Below are positions 43,501-60,401 of a stretch of DNA of 64,000 bases, in pieces. Location of the stretch: the NCBI GenBank assembly GCA_026413225.1, contig CM048575.1, positions 710,001-774,000 of the forward strand, written 5' to 3'. Source of the DNA: Otis tarda. Taxonomy: Eukaryota; Chordata; Aves; Otidiformes; Otididae. Numbering within the stretch: the first letter of the stretch is position 1; every line of letters starts with the position of its first letter. A program made the position numbers and the translations under genes. A model generated the notes under the pieces. That model saw nothing but the letters and a program-made list of their open reading frames with translations. It did not search any database and was not told the DNA's origin.

Positions 43501-46500
43501 CCCCTCTGTCTGCTCCTCCAAATGTCCGTATAATGAGTTGGGAGAGGAAAACCTCCTCTCGGTAGAAAAGCACTGGAGGGTTTGGCTGACGTTTGTGTTT
43601 GGGCTCAAGGATGGAGACGCGGATGGCTCAAACCTGGAGGCATCAGCGTCAGGAGCTGCAGAAGGAGCATCCAGCTCCGGCCGGTGCTTTACTGTCATGC
43701 CAGTCGCTCCCTGCAGGGCACGGAGATGTGAAGGTCAGGGAAGCAGTGGTGTGTTGATCGAGCGCTGGTGGTTTACAGAGAATTTTATACATGTGATTAA
43801 GGCTCTTTTTCCCAGCAGGCTGGCAACCTGCTCACCATACCCAGGAAATGCCCAGTCCAGACGGGGCAGCTACACGGCTGTGGGGCAGCACAGGGACCAG
43901 TGTGTCCGCACTGCAGTGCGGGTTGGCAGGCAGCAGGTCCCAGAGCGATGCTGGGGTTTGTGGCAGGATCCTGGCAGGATTTGAAAGGTGCTTGGCGGGT
44001 CCCAAAGGCAGGGAAATGAGGCTGCAGTATCCCTCAGCTGCATGACTTCGGTCCTTGATGTCAGGGATGATGACATCCAGTTCAATGGCAGGGCAGGGCT
44101 CTAAGGTCAGCAAAGCTCAGGATTTTTCCTTGACACTTTGCTCCAATGCTGAAGGGTTCAGGAGCTGGGATCAGCCAGAGCCAGGCTGGACACAGGCTTG
44201 GCCAGAGCCCAGGCAAAGCCCTTGAGTCTCCAGCTTCCTACCCAGCTTATCCCTGGCTTCTCTAAGCTGGGTCTCCAGCATAAGAGCCACCAGTATCATG
44301 TGTCAGTCGTGTGTTTTCTTTTGAAATACTGTCCCTGCATCAGGAGGCGTTTCAGCCCCAGGACCACTGCATACCCACGCACTGCTCCCTGATGGCTGCC
44401 GAGGGCTGGAAGCATCCAGCTGTAGATGCAAATGAATTGTGATCGGTTGGGGCTTTGGAAGTGTCCAGCCTCAGGGGTGCAGACAGTGCCTGCCCGACGC
44501 TGTATTTTTCCAAGACAGCCACCTGTTTCCCTCGCTGCTGCCGGGACAAATGCTGAGCCATGAGGCAGAGCCACCGGTAGCATTCCCGGTTCGTTGGCAA
44601 GTGCCAGGAGCATCTGGAGAGGAGGATAGTGTGGCACAGGGAAAAGCAGATGGCATTGGGGAAAGGAGCGGGAATGCCAGCGAGGGCTGGATGTCCTTAG
44701 GGGGTGCTGGCACCCACGTTTCAGTCTTTACTGCTGGAGAGGGGAGACCCAGACACGTCCAAGCTGCGGCATCTGGAACTCCAGGTTGAATCCCGTTGGT
44801 GAAGAGTCTTGTGGGAAATCCCTGGCCATGTGAGATCCTGGCGTGTGAGCACCACCAAGGAGCCGGTGGGACGGTGGGCACCCCAGCCGGGTGTTTTGGT
44901 GGGCCGCCAGCATGGCGGTGCTGGTGCAGGGCTGGGCAAGGGCAGGGAGCAGGCGGAAGCTGGAGGAAGAGGAGCAGTGCCAGCGAAGGCTGCTGTGCTC
45001 AGTCGTTGTCTCTTTGCTCTTCTCCCAGCTTCAAAGGCAGCTCCCCCTCCTCCAGCCTGCCAAAACGTGGAACAGCTGATCACAGAAGGTGATTTCTCTC
45101 CCCCTTTTCTTTCTTCTCCTGAAAGGCCCCCCCTTCCGCATCTCGCAGATGTGCAGGATCTTCCTCCCATCTGCTCCCACTCTTCCTCCCCGAAGCCATG
45201 ACAGCTCCATGCCTCGACCCTCCAGCCACGTCCCCGTCCCCTTCCCGCATGCCTCAGCCCAGGGAAGATGTTTGCAGGGCAGATTTCTTCTCTAATTATC
45301 TGGTTGGGGTTGGTTTGTTGGGTTTTTTTTTCTGCAGAACCCTTTTAGGGCTGCAAACCTGCAGGTCTCAGCTGGCCCGTCCCTGGGGAGTGGTTGGCCA
45401 GCCCAGCCTGTGGCTAAATAAAGAATAGTAATCAGGAAAAAATTGAAAGCAGTGGTTTAATGATTGGAACAGCTCTTCTTCCATGTCTGTCTGTCTGCCT
45501 ATCTAAATACAGATATCTATTTTCTAAACACAAAATGCCAGCATCCCCCATCAGAGCCAGGTGAAGCCCAGTATTTAAAAGCAATATTAAATGACTGGTG
45601 ACTAATGAAACCCTTGGGCTGTCGATAGGAGATGTTTATTTATGACGGAGAGGAAAGCAGCTGGAAATAGATTTTTTTTTTTTTTTTTTTAATTCCCCTT
45701 CCCAAGGTTTTGGCTGCAGCAGTTTGGGGGAGAGGATGCATTTGGTGTGTAAATCCCTTCCCCCTCCCCAGCTTGCTGGAGGCAGGGAGAAGTTGACTTA
45801 GCTAAAATGCTGTTGATTTAAGGGACTTTTATTTTTTTTAATTGTTTGGGGTTTTAGCTCACCCTTCCCATGCAAATGCAGCTGTGCATCTCCCACAGCG
45901 TGGCACAGAGCAAAGCTCAGCCGAAGATGCCCGTGGTCCCTCCCGTCCTCATGGAGGCACCAATGTGCATCTGATTGCATGGATGTGGTGTTGCTCCATC
46001 CCGATCCCAACCCCAGGATGGACTTTTCCCACCACCTTAATGGAGACACCCATCCTCCTCCCACCCATGAAGAGATATCAGCTACCAGAGGGAAGAAAAA
46101 CACTAATAATTGCACTCCATTAATGACATGAAATGTTCCCAGCGCTCCTATTTCTCTCCTCATCCACCTGACAGCAAACACGGCATTGGGACTGGAGCTG
46201 TGGGTGGATGGCAAGGGGAGTTTTGGGGGTTTTTTCGGGTTTTTTTGTTTGGTTTTTTTGTGGGTTTTTTTTTTTTTTAGTAACCAAGATATCTTATGAG
46301 CAAAGCAATTTTTTTCTCCCCTCCTTGTGCTTCTACCTTCCTCTGTATCCAAGTGCAGCCGGGATGCTCGGCGGGCCTGAATGACTCACCACAGCAGCAA
46401 CGTGAGTGCATTAGCACGCAATTCCTCCCGGGGCTCTGCATCTCCCATCACCAGGAGTTTTTAGATTCAGAGCAGCTCTCCTACCCTGAGGAAAAATCAC

Positions 46501-49500
46501 ATTTCCCATGAAGCATCTGGGCAGAGGGAGCATGTCCCCTTGACCAAGGGGCCAACCCATGATATAGATGGGTGCTGGACCAGGGCGCACCTGCCCCAGG
46601 TCCAAAGGCTCAGGCGCGGAGCATGCAGATGCCATTTGCAGCATGACATGCACATCTCCAACATTAAATTCTTGCCCTCACCTTGGGTTATTGCTGAATT
46701 TATCAAGTTATTGCTGCAGAGCGGAAGTGGGACCCTCCCTGGCGCGGCCGACGGAAGCACAGTCACCCCTTTAGCCGCCATCCCAGTGCAGCAGTGGTTG
46801 CCGTTAACAGGGTAATTGCGTGCTGTGCTCCTCCGGCCTGCTTTGCAGAGCACAATTAATTAGCATTTTCTTCCCTGACGGTTGCTGACCCTGCCAGACT
46901 GGGGAACTAAATTGGCTGCCGCAGGTAATGGGCTTGCTAAGGGCAGCTGGCAGTGGTGGCACAGCTCCTGAGTGATCACAGCATTATGGGATGAGTTATT
47001 TATATTTTCACTTGGGGAAGGTGAGGCAGCTCACTGGAAGAACATGGCCTTCGGGGCCAGCTGCTCTCGGCTTTCGGGCTCATGGGGACCTCAGGAGACA
47101 GTGGCACAGAACCAGGGCTCAGCCACAACCCCAGCCTGCAGTCCTGGGAAGTTTTTCACTCAAGGAAACCATCAGCCAGGGGCCGAGAGGGTGCAAAGCA
47201 GGTGGAAAGACCCTTTGGGGAGGTGGCAGACCAAGAAAATTGGGGTTAGAAAATTTACAAACCCTGCCCCGGTCCCCCCTCCTCTTTCCCACCACCCTCC
47301 CTCCCCAAACCCCATTAATTTGGAGAGTGAACCGCCCCAGCTCTCCAGCCCTTTCCTCAAGCCGCATGGCACTTCATTATATTACTCAAGATTAATCTGC
47401 CACTCCTAATTGCCCAGTCCCCAAGAGCTTCTGGTGGGGAGAAAAAGAAGAGGGCTTTTTTTTTCCTTTGTAATATTTAGGTCGACTTATTGACGTGGGA
47501 AGCACCGGGATGGGAATTCATGCGGCGGTTTTCTCTCATTTCTTGGGGTGTTTTCCCTGGCATCTCCTCCATCCCAGCCCCGAGAGCGAAGAACATGTAT
47601 GGCTCCAGCTGAGTGCCAAGAAAAACTGGGTTTTGCAGGTTTTTTTTTTTTTACTTTTAACTGGGGATTTTTGCTCAGTTCATCCTTCTCTGCATGCTCA
47701 GCTGAGACAGGGGAAAAAAAAGTCTCTGCCAAGTGCTGTGATTTTAGGAAGGCTGAGACCAAAGTGCTCTGCAGACTCAGCAAACCTCTTCATCCAGGAG
47801 ACAAAAGGGCATGAGTTTTTCTTCAGGAAACTCCTTTTCTGTAATTTTCCATGCAACACGTTTCATTTTAGGAGCAAAGCTGTGAGCTCATTTGATGCAT
47901 TTAATCATCAAAAAGCCTGGGGGGAGGCTGGGGGAACGACGTAGGGCACTGCAGAGTTGCACTCCTGCAACTCAACTAACCATTTCCCTCTGACAAGTGC
48001 AAAAGCTGCAGGTGACAAAGTTATTTTTCCCCTTGTTTTGCAGGAAAAAAAAAAAAAAAAAAAAAGAAAAAAACCCAAATACTCATTCAGGCCAAATCCA
48101 TGGCTTTGCTCCAAGTGTTTTGGCTTGGCCAGGGCAGAGCCAAGCTGGGCAGCGTGACAATCAGCTGCTGATTTACTCAAGTTAACGTGGAACAAGGAAG
48201 GAGAAAGGAAATTCCTCTGTTTGCATCCGAGCCCGGAGCTGGAGCTAGCACTGAGAGGCTCAGCGATTTGGGGTTTTTTCCCCTATTTTAGTGATGTTTG
48301 TATGTTTTTCCATGCCGGGGGACATCCTGCTGTGATTGCCCCACGTACCCAGCTCCTCCAGGTATTTAGGGTTCGACCACACCTCCACATCCTTCGGCAG
48401 CTGGTACCCATGAGACCTAGCCCCAAATTTGCACTGCTCATCCTCCCATCCACTTTGTATTCAGAAAAACGAGAGCTTTGGGGTTTGATTTAAACAAAAA
48501 GCTGAAAAAAAAAAGCCCATCAGCATAGCAGCTGAGTGCTTGAAAGGCTCTGATTGAGCAGGAGATGCAGCAGATGTGGTCCCCCTAAAAAATTTCAGGT
48601 GCCTGTAGCAATTCCTGGCTGTTTTTCCCAGGAGAGCTGACTCCTGCCCACCACGAAGGGCAAAGCAGATCGCATCGAGAGCCTGCTCCTGCCAGGCAGA
48701 TAAATATTGCACATGGGTCCTAGAGGGCTAATTATCTATTGATTGATCAGCTTGCAAATTGAGCACCACGACAGGCAGCGGGGAATGTGCCCAGCCCTGC
48801 CAAAGTGCTGGGCCATCAGCACCAAGCTGAAGGTGTGGAAATAAAATCTGTGAGCCTTTCTGGGCAGAGGAGGGAGGCTATTCCCTCAGAAGGGGAAAGG
48901 CCATCCCTGAAAATGGGGGTTCAGGGAGCTGGGGTGGGAGGTTTGTGGTCTGCTCTTCACTTCACGCATCCTCTTGTTTTCATTGCGGCAGCTGCCGCTG
49001 TCAGCTCAGGTGTTCCCTCTGTTTTGGCGCATGGCTGTGATTTTTTTCTGAAGGTAAATCCTTTCTAAGGGCACCCCTTCAGCCCACCCCCCTGAGCCCA
49101 GGGCAAGCGGAGGGCAGTTTAACCTATTTAATGCACATTTGCTTCCCCCACCGCAAATTTGGGTGGCTCTGAAGTGAAGGAGGACAAAGCAGGATGATAC
49201 CACAGGGCTAAAACCTGGATGGCTCCCATGGAGGGAGGCTATGACTTGGACGAGATGCTCTGCTCCCAGTGCCAGGGACCAGAAGGGACAATCCCCACAA
49301 ATCTGCAGTGGGAATACGCAGCTAACTCCATCCACTTTCCAAAAAGCCCAGGCCGAGGGTCCCCCCCGCCCAGGACCAACCCTCCCAGGGTCTCAGGACC
49401 AACCTTCCCAGGGTGTCTCAGGACCCACCACCTCCCGCTCCATCTCTGCAGACAAGCACCCACCACCATACTTCGGGAACCGGCAGCCGGGGCCAGAGGG

Positions 49501-51384
49501 GTTAGCGAGGCATCAAGCAAGAGGATGGGGAAATGGGGTTGCCACGGAAACCACTCAAGTGTAAAGCGCAGGGGTTTTTTTGTTTGTTAAGGCTGGAAAA
49601 AATGCCGGGGAGAAGGGCAGCAGTGAAGTCCCTGCGATGCAGGGGGCTCAGGTGCGGGGGGTTTGAACCCTGAGGTGTCCATGTGCCGGATTCTGCCCCT
49701 GCGGGACGATGATTCCCCTGGGATGGCTCAGGGCCATGGGGAAGGGATGGGGCCTGGTGGCACCGGTGTCCCTGTCAGCACAGGGGCACGGGGGACTTGG
49801 CTGGGGAGGGGCACTCTGTGGGGTTGTTTAAAGAGTTGCAGGTTGTACGTTAAAAATAACACATCACTGCATCAAGGATTTGGAGTCTCGTGCAGGGCAA
49901 GGCTGCGCTTATTCCTTACTGGGCTGGGGGATGCGGAGGGGAGGAGGGAAAAGTCCCAGGGGCATGGCACCTATAGGGCTGGTGGCTGGGGAGGGTGACA
50001 GTGGGATCTCCCAGGGGCCTCAGCCAGACCCCAAATGCCATCAGCCATCTCAGTTCGGGGATTGGAAATTTGGGCTTTTGTAACAGAGGCAGGTGTTTGC
50101 GCCGCTCCTGTGCGGCGGGTCAGAGGCTCAGCCGTGAGGACCATCCCCAGGAGCCATCGAGAGCCCATTTCAACCCCTGGAAACAGCTGGATGCCAGAAC
50201 ACCCCTCACTGTCCCCTGCCCCAGTGACACGCACCCGCTGTGCTGCGGGGGGCCTGGTCCTACATCCCCACCCAGAGAGCAGAGCATCCCTCAAAGTCAG
50301 GAGCTCCCCTGGCCCCTAGTGGGTGGGAAACCCACCCCCAACCCCCCAACAGGGGATCCTTGCGCTGATGGTGGGGGAGGCTGGCAGCACCCAGCTCTCT
50401 GGTTTACCTTCCCTGCTCCCTTTCCTCCCCCGGGATATCTCAGGGGACCAGGGAGCAGCGCGTGGGGTGACATTTCCCCTGGGGACATGTCCCTGGTGGG
50501 ACAAACAGACACATATATGGGTCCAAATACTCCCGTCTTGGCTTTGTCCCACCCAAGCATGCCCTGTTGCACCCTGGGGACAGCACGCGAGCCCTGGTCC
50601 TGCTCGTTGCCAGCACGGCGCTGCCTGTCCTGCGCTCCCCATGCCGCACAAGGTCACACCAACCTTTTATTCCTCCCCCACAATCCCCTCTGTTCCTGAA
50701 TTGCAGCCGCATGCGCTTGGCAAGGGTAAATAATTGCCCCAGCACCTTATTAATGACCTTGGCCTGCTGACCCAAGGAGGTGTCTCACCCCTCCCCATGC
50801 TGCTGGGACCCTCAGAGACTGGGGGGTTAGCACCCAAATCTGGGTGCAAACAGCTCCACCACCCTCCTCTGCTCCTGCCCATTGGCTCAGGCAGGTGCGG
50901 GAGCAGAACCCTCATCCCCCGTCCCCCATTTGTGGTCACCCACAGTCACCATGGCCTTACCTGCATCCCCGTCACATCTCGCTGCCTCCGAACGGAGCCG
51001 CTGGGAGAGGCTGATGGCAGCCAGGGACGGGGTTGGTGCCTCAAGGCTCCATCCCGCACCATCTGTAGCCAAAGGTGCATCTCCCAGCCCTTCCTCAATG
51101 CCTTTTCCCTTGAAAACCCTCCTTCCTGTGAGTGGAGGTGCTGCCCTGCCATAGACCAGCCTTCAGCATCCAGACTCAGCCAGGGAGCCACTCCACCCTT
51201 AATTAAAGGTCTTTAATCACCGGGCAGGTGATGGGCATTAAGCCACCACTATAGCCCTAGCTGCAGGCTGCTGGGTTCAATTGGAGCTGGCTGGGGGCTC
51301 TCGGAGGATGGCAATGCTCGAGTCGGGGCGGGGGATGGTGTGAACAGAGGGTCCCAAGACCCCTCCAGAAAGCACCCTGTGCCA
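37501..51384. other. Intergenic stretch between TCEA3 and OPRD1 (13.9 kb)
   Basis: I found no coding exon, RNA gene or intact mobile element here. It contains a CCAT microsatellite (41,212-41,247), homopolymer T or A runs near 42,440, 45,672, 46,265 and 48,045, and long stretches that read as unique DNA. The stretch lies 5' of OPRD1 and 3' of TCEA3 and could hold OPRD1 regulatory sequence, but nothing specific is visible. Confidence 0.45.
41212..41247 (+). repeat. (CCAT)n microsatellite
   Basis: A tandem of the tetramer CCAT/TCCA runs through about 36 bp. Confidence 0.9.
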
Positions 51385-51401
51385 CAGCGGCAGTTCACAC
51401 C

Positions 51402-51407
51402 TTTATT
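51402..51407 (-). terminator. TCEA3: TCEA3 polyadenylation signal
   Basis: TTTATT on the plus strand is AATAAA on the minus strand, 623 nt beyond the TCEA3 stop codon. A GT-rich stretch follows on the minus strand. This gives a 3' UTR of about 640 nt. Confidence 0.6.
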
Positions 51408-51979
51408 GCTCTGACTGGAGGGTTTTTCCCACTCCTCTCCCCCTCATCCCTTCGTCTTTCCCAGGAATAACAATGCCCTCGAGCCAGGTCCATGTGTCAC
51501 AGAGTGGAGGGACACGGTGGCGTCTCTCTGGCATCCAGAAACCTGCAGCCACCCATCTCCCTCCATGTCCTCCCACTGCATGCGCTCAGGTGAGGAAGAA
51601 TGTGTTTGGGGGTAAAACCTGGCCCCTTCCCACCCCTGGCCCTCCAGGACAGTGGGGCAGCCCCACATCCATGGGGAGACATCCCTCCTGTCCCCAAACC
51701 ACCCAAGTCCAGCTTTCTCCCAGGCCAGACCAGTCTCCCATTCCAGGGATGTGTCCCTTCCCAGTGGGTTCCCAGTGCATCCCAAGCAAAGAGCAGGTGT
51801 TTACAGAGAGGAACCACTGGAATTCACCAGGGTTTTCCCCAGCAAACTCTCCTGTCTCTGGAGCCTGGTTCCCTGGGATGTTCGAGGGAGCCTAGCACCA
51901 GGAAACAGGCAGCCAGGATGTGGGGACCAGCGCCACCCTGCGCCTCCCTCCCCATCCTGGCTGCCGGATGTGGCTGTCA

Positions 51980-58088
<6,109 letters not shown>

Positions 58089-58203
58089 GCCGCGGGCTCG
58101 TCGTCGTTCGCCCGGCTTCAGAAGCCGGTGGAGCAAAACCAAGGGGGCAGCGGGTAGACCGTGGGGCTGCCAGCATGGGGGGCTCGGGCAGGGGTGGGAG
58201 GGC

Positions 58204-58290
58204 AGCTGGGGTGGAAAAAAGCGGAGAAAGGGGGGAAAAAAAAAGGGGGAAAAGAAAGGGAAGGGAAGGGAGAGAAAGCAGAAAGGAGGT
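58204..58290 (-). promoter_or_regulatory. TCEA3: Long polypyrimidine tract with 3' splice-site-like end, TCEA3 5' region
   Basis: On the minus strand about 80 nt are almost pure C/T and end TTTTTTCCACCCCAG (AG at 58,207-58,206). This matches a strong 3' splice site 118 nt upstream of the ATG. A non-coding first exon may therefore exist further upstream. If transcription starts above it without splicing, the tract would instead lie in the 5' leader. Confidence 0.4.
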
Positions 58291-58349
58291 GGGGCTGTCC
58301 CGGCCAGTTATAAACTCCTGCCAGGCAGGCGAAATAGCATGGGGGAGGG

Positions 58350-58359
58350 CTAAATATAG
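58350..58359 (-). promoter_or_regulatory. TCEA3: MEF2-consensus / TATA-like element upstream of TCEA3
   Basis: CTAAATATAG (CTATATTTAG on the minus strand) is a perfect MEF2 site of the form CTA(A/T)4TAG. It could also serve as a TATA box about 260 bp above the start codon. A second TATA-like GTTTATAAC lies at 58,306-58,314. TCEA3 is reported to be enriched in muscle and heart in mammals, which would suit a MEF2 site, but activity is inferred only. Confidence 0.5.
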
Positions 58360-58960
58360 CTGAGAGCGCCGGGCAGGGCCGCGATTGCAGGAGCTGGGGG
58401 GAGGCGCGTGGTGGGGCACACTGGGACACACTAGGACGCGGGCCCATCCCCACTGGAGAGGACCCCGGGGGTGTCAGGGGGGCTGCCTGCCATGGGGCTG
58501 GACCCCAGCTTTGGCAAGGAGAGGGCCCAGGACATGCTGGCCCACGGTGGGTGCCAGGAGCCCCCCACACTGTCCCCAGGCTCCAGCGGCACAGGGGGTG
58601 GGGTGGGTGGGTGACAAGAGGTGTGCCACCCTCACTTGTCCCTGCTCCATCACCCAAGAGGGGCAGCCAGAGGGTGAGGACCTCACTGGATCCATCCCGG
58701 CACAGGATGCCCGGGCCCAGCCCGGCGCCACATGGCACAGGACAGGTAAAAGCCAGGGCTCGATGGCAGCCTGGCTTCTCAAAACCCAACCTAGTGCACC
58801 CACCCACACTCTGAGCCCCCCTAAAACAATGCTCCCCTCCACACGATACCCCCAAAGCCCAAGGTCACGGAGACTGCGGTCCCTGGGAGCCACTGGGGTA
58901 CGTCACCAGCATCCCCCGGGATGCTACTACATGCACACAGGCACTTACAAAAATGATGAA

Positions 58961-58966
58961 TTTATT
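58961..58966 (-). terminator. ASAP3: ASAP3 polyadenylation signal
   Basis: AATAAA on the minus strand lies about 965 nt beyond the ASAP3 stop codon. It places the ASAP3 3' end near 58,940, about 600 bp from the TATA-like elements of TCEA3. Confidence 0.6.
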
Positions 58967-59928
58967 AGAAACCAGAGACAGAAAACATTAAAAAAAAAAA
59001 AAAAGGCAGTTTTTGAGATGAAACATTCGATGTACAAATGAGAAAGAAGAGAGGGTAAACTGAGGGGGTATGGGGGCAGGTGGCACCCAAGGGACACCAA
59101 CACAGGAGGACGTTGGTCCCAGAAAAAGCTGCAAAATCCCCCTGGAGAGGTCCCCTTGGGCTGGGGCAGTGATCCAGCACCCACCCCAGGCGAGGGACAT
59201 GGGCAGGGGCTCTGCGGAGCCACCTGAACCCCGCCTAAATCAAGGAATGGCGTTTTGCTATCAGTTCGGGGAGGCTTGAAAGCACCCCCAAGCCCCACCA
59301 GCCCAAGCAGCTCCCAGAGCCCAGGGAGGGGGGGACAACAACGAGGCCAGAGACCCCCCAGCTCCCCAAGACAAGGTCACTGGCAGCCCTTTCCTCTTCC
59401 CTGCCCACCCCAAATGCTTCACAGTTGGGGTAGAGAAGAAAGTGGGGGGTACATGGCTGCTCCCCAGTCCCACTCCCCTCAGGCCAGGGAGGGGAGCGGT
59501 CCATGGCTCCCTGGTAGAGGAGGGTGGGGGGCACCAAGCACAGCCCCCTCATCTCCAAGGACTTGCAGACAGGGGAGAAGAAAGCTCCGGGGACGAGCAG
59601 AGCTCAGGGGTGGGACAGGGGAGCAGTGGGAACAGGGGACACCAAGGGCCAGCACAAAAACCTCAGCCGACCACTGTAGTGAGCACGTCCGTTCTCAGCC
59701 CTACCCACAGAGTGGCTAGCAGCCCTTCAGCTCCCTGCAGCTGCCGTGCACAGACGGTCTTCTCAATGGGGGGAGAGGGGGTCTCTGAGCCCCCTTGCAG
59801 GGCAGTGTCCAGCCAGGCTGGATGGTCCCATGCTAGGATCCCAGGCACCCAAGCCATCACCAGCCAGTGGGAAGCTGCTGCAGGTCCTGGCCGAGGGGAC
59901 GGGGACAAAAGGGGCCACTGCCACCCCG

Positions 59929-60401
59929 TCAGTCTTGCAAAAGGTGGACGAAGCTGGCTGGGAAGACACCAGTGCGGGAGCCATCGCCCTCGATGAAGCC
60001 AACCTGGGGGTGCAGGGGGGGGGTCAGCAGGGTGGGAGTCCCATCTGAGGCAGCGGAGAAGCTTTGGGGCTGACATTCCAGTTCCCAGAGGGATTTAGAG
60101 AGGCGAAGCCGTGGTGACACATCAGCAGGAGCCTCCCCAGCCCTCTTCCATGCACAGATGGGGCAGGGGCACCCATCCACACCACACCCCCCATGAACAC
60201 CCAGCCTCCTCCAGAAGAGAACTGGGAAGGGACCAGGGGTGGGACCCCAGCATCTGTCCATGCCCTGCTGACACTCACCCAGCTCTGCTCGTCCTCCTCC
60301 CGCGTCACCACGATCACCTCTCCCTTGGAGAAGGTCAGCTCCCGTGCTTTGTCGCCCTTGCAGTCAGCCACCGCCTTCACCCGCTTCTGCCTCCCCTTGG
60401 C
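59929..60401 (-). CDS. ASAP3: ASAP3 C-terminal SH3 domain (two exons)
   Basis: Exons 60,401-60,279 and 60,003-59,929 join W|VGFIEG and encode an SH3 domain of about 58 residues aligned to the ASAP1/ASAP2 SH3: RVKAVADC, ELTFSKGEVIVV, EDEQSWVGFIEG, GVFPASFV. The ALYDY-type motif reads AVADC, so its aromatic residue is replaced by Ala. The binding-site Trp and the Pro of FPASF are kept. As I recall, mammalian ASAP3 is described as lacking an SH3. Confidence 0.88.
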
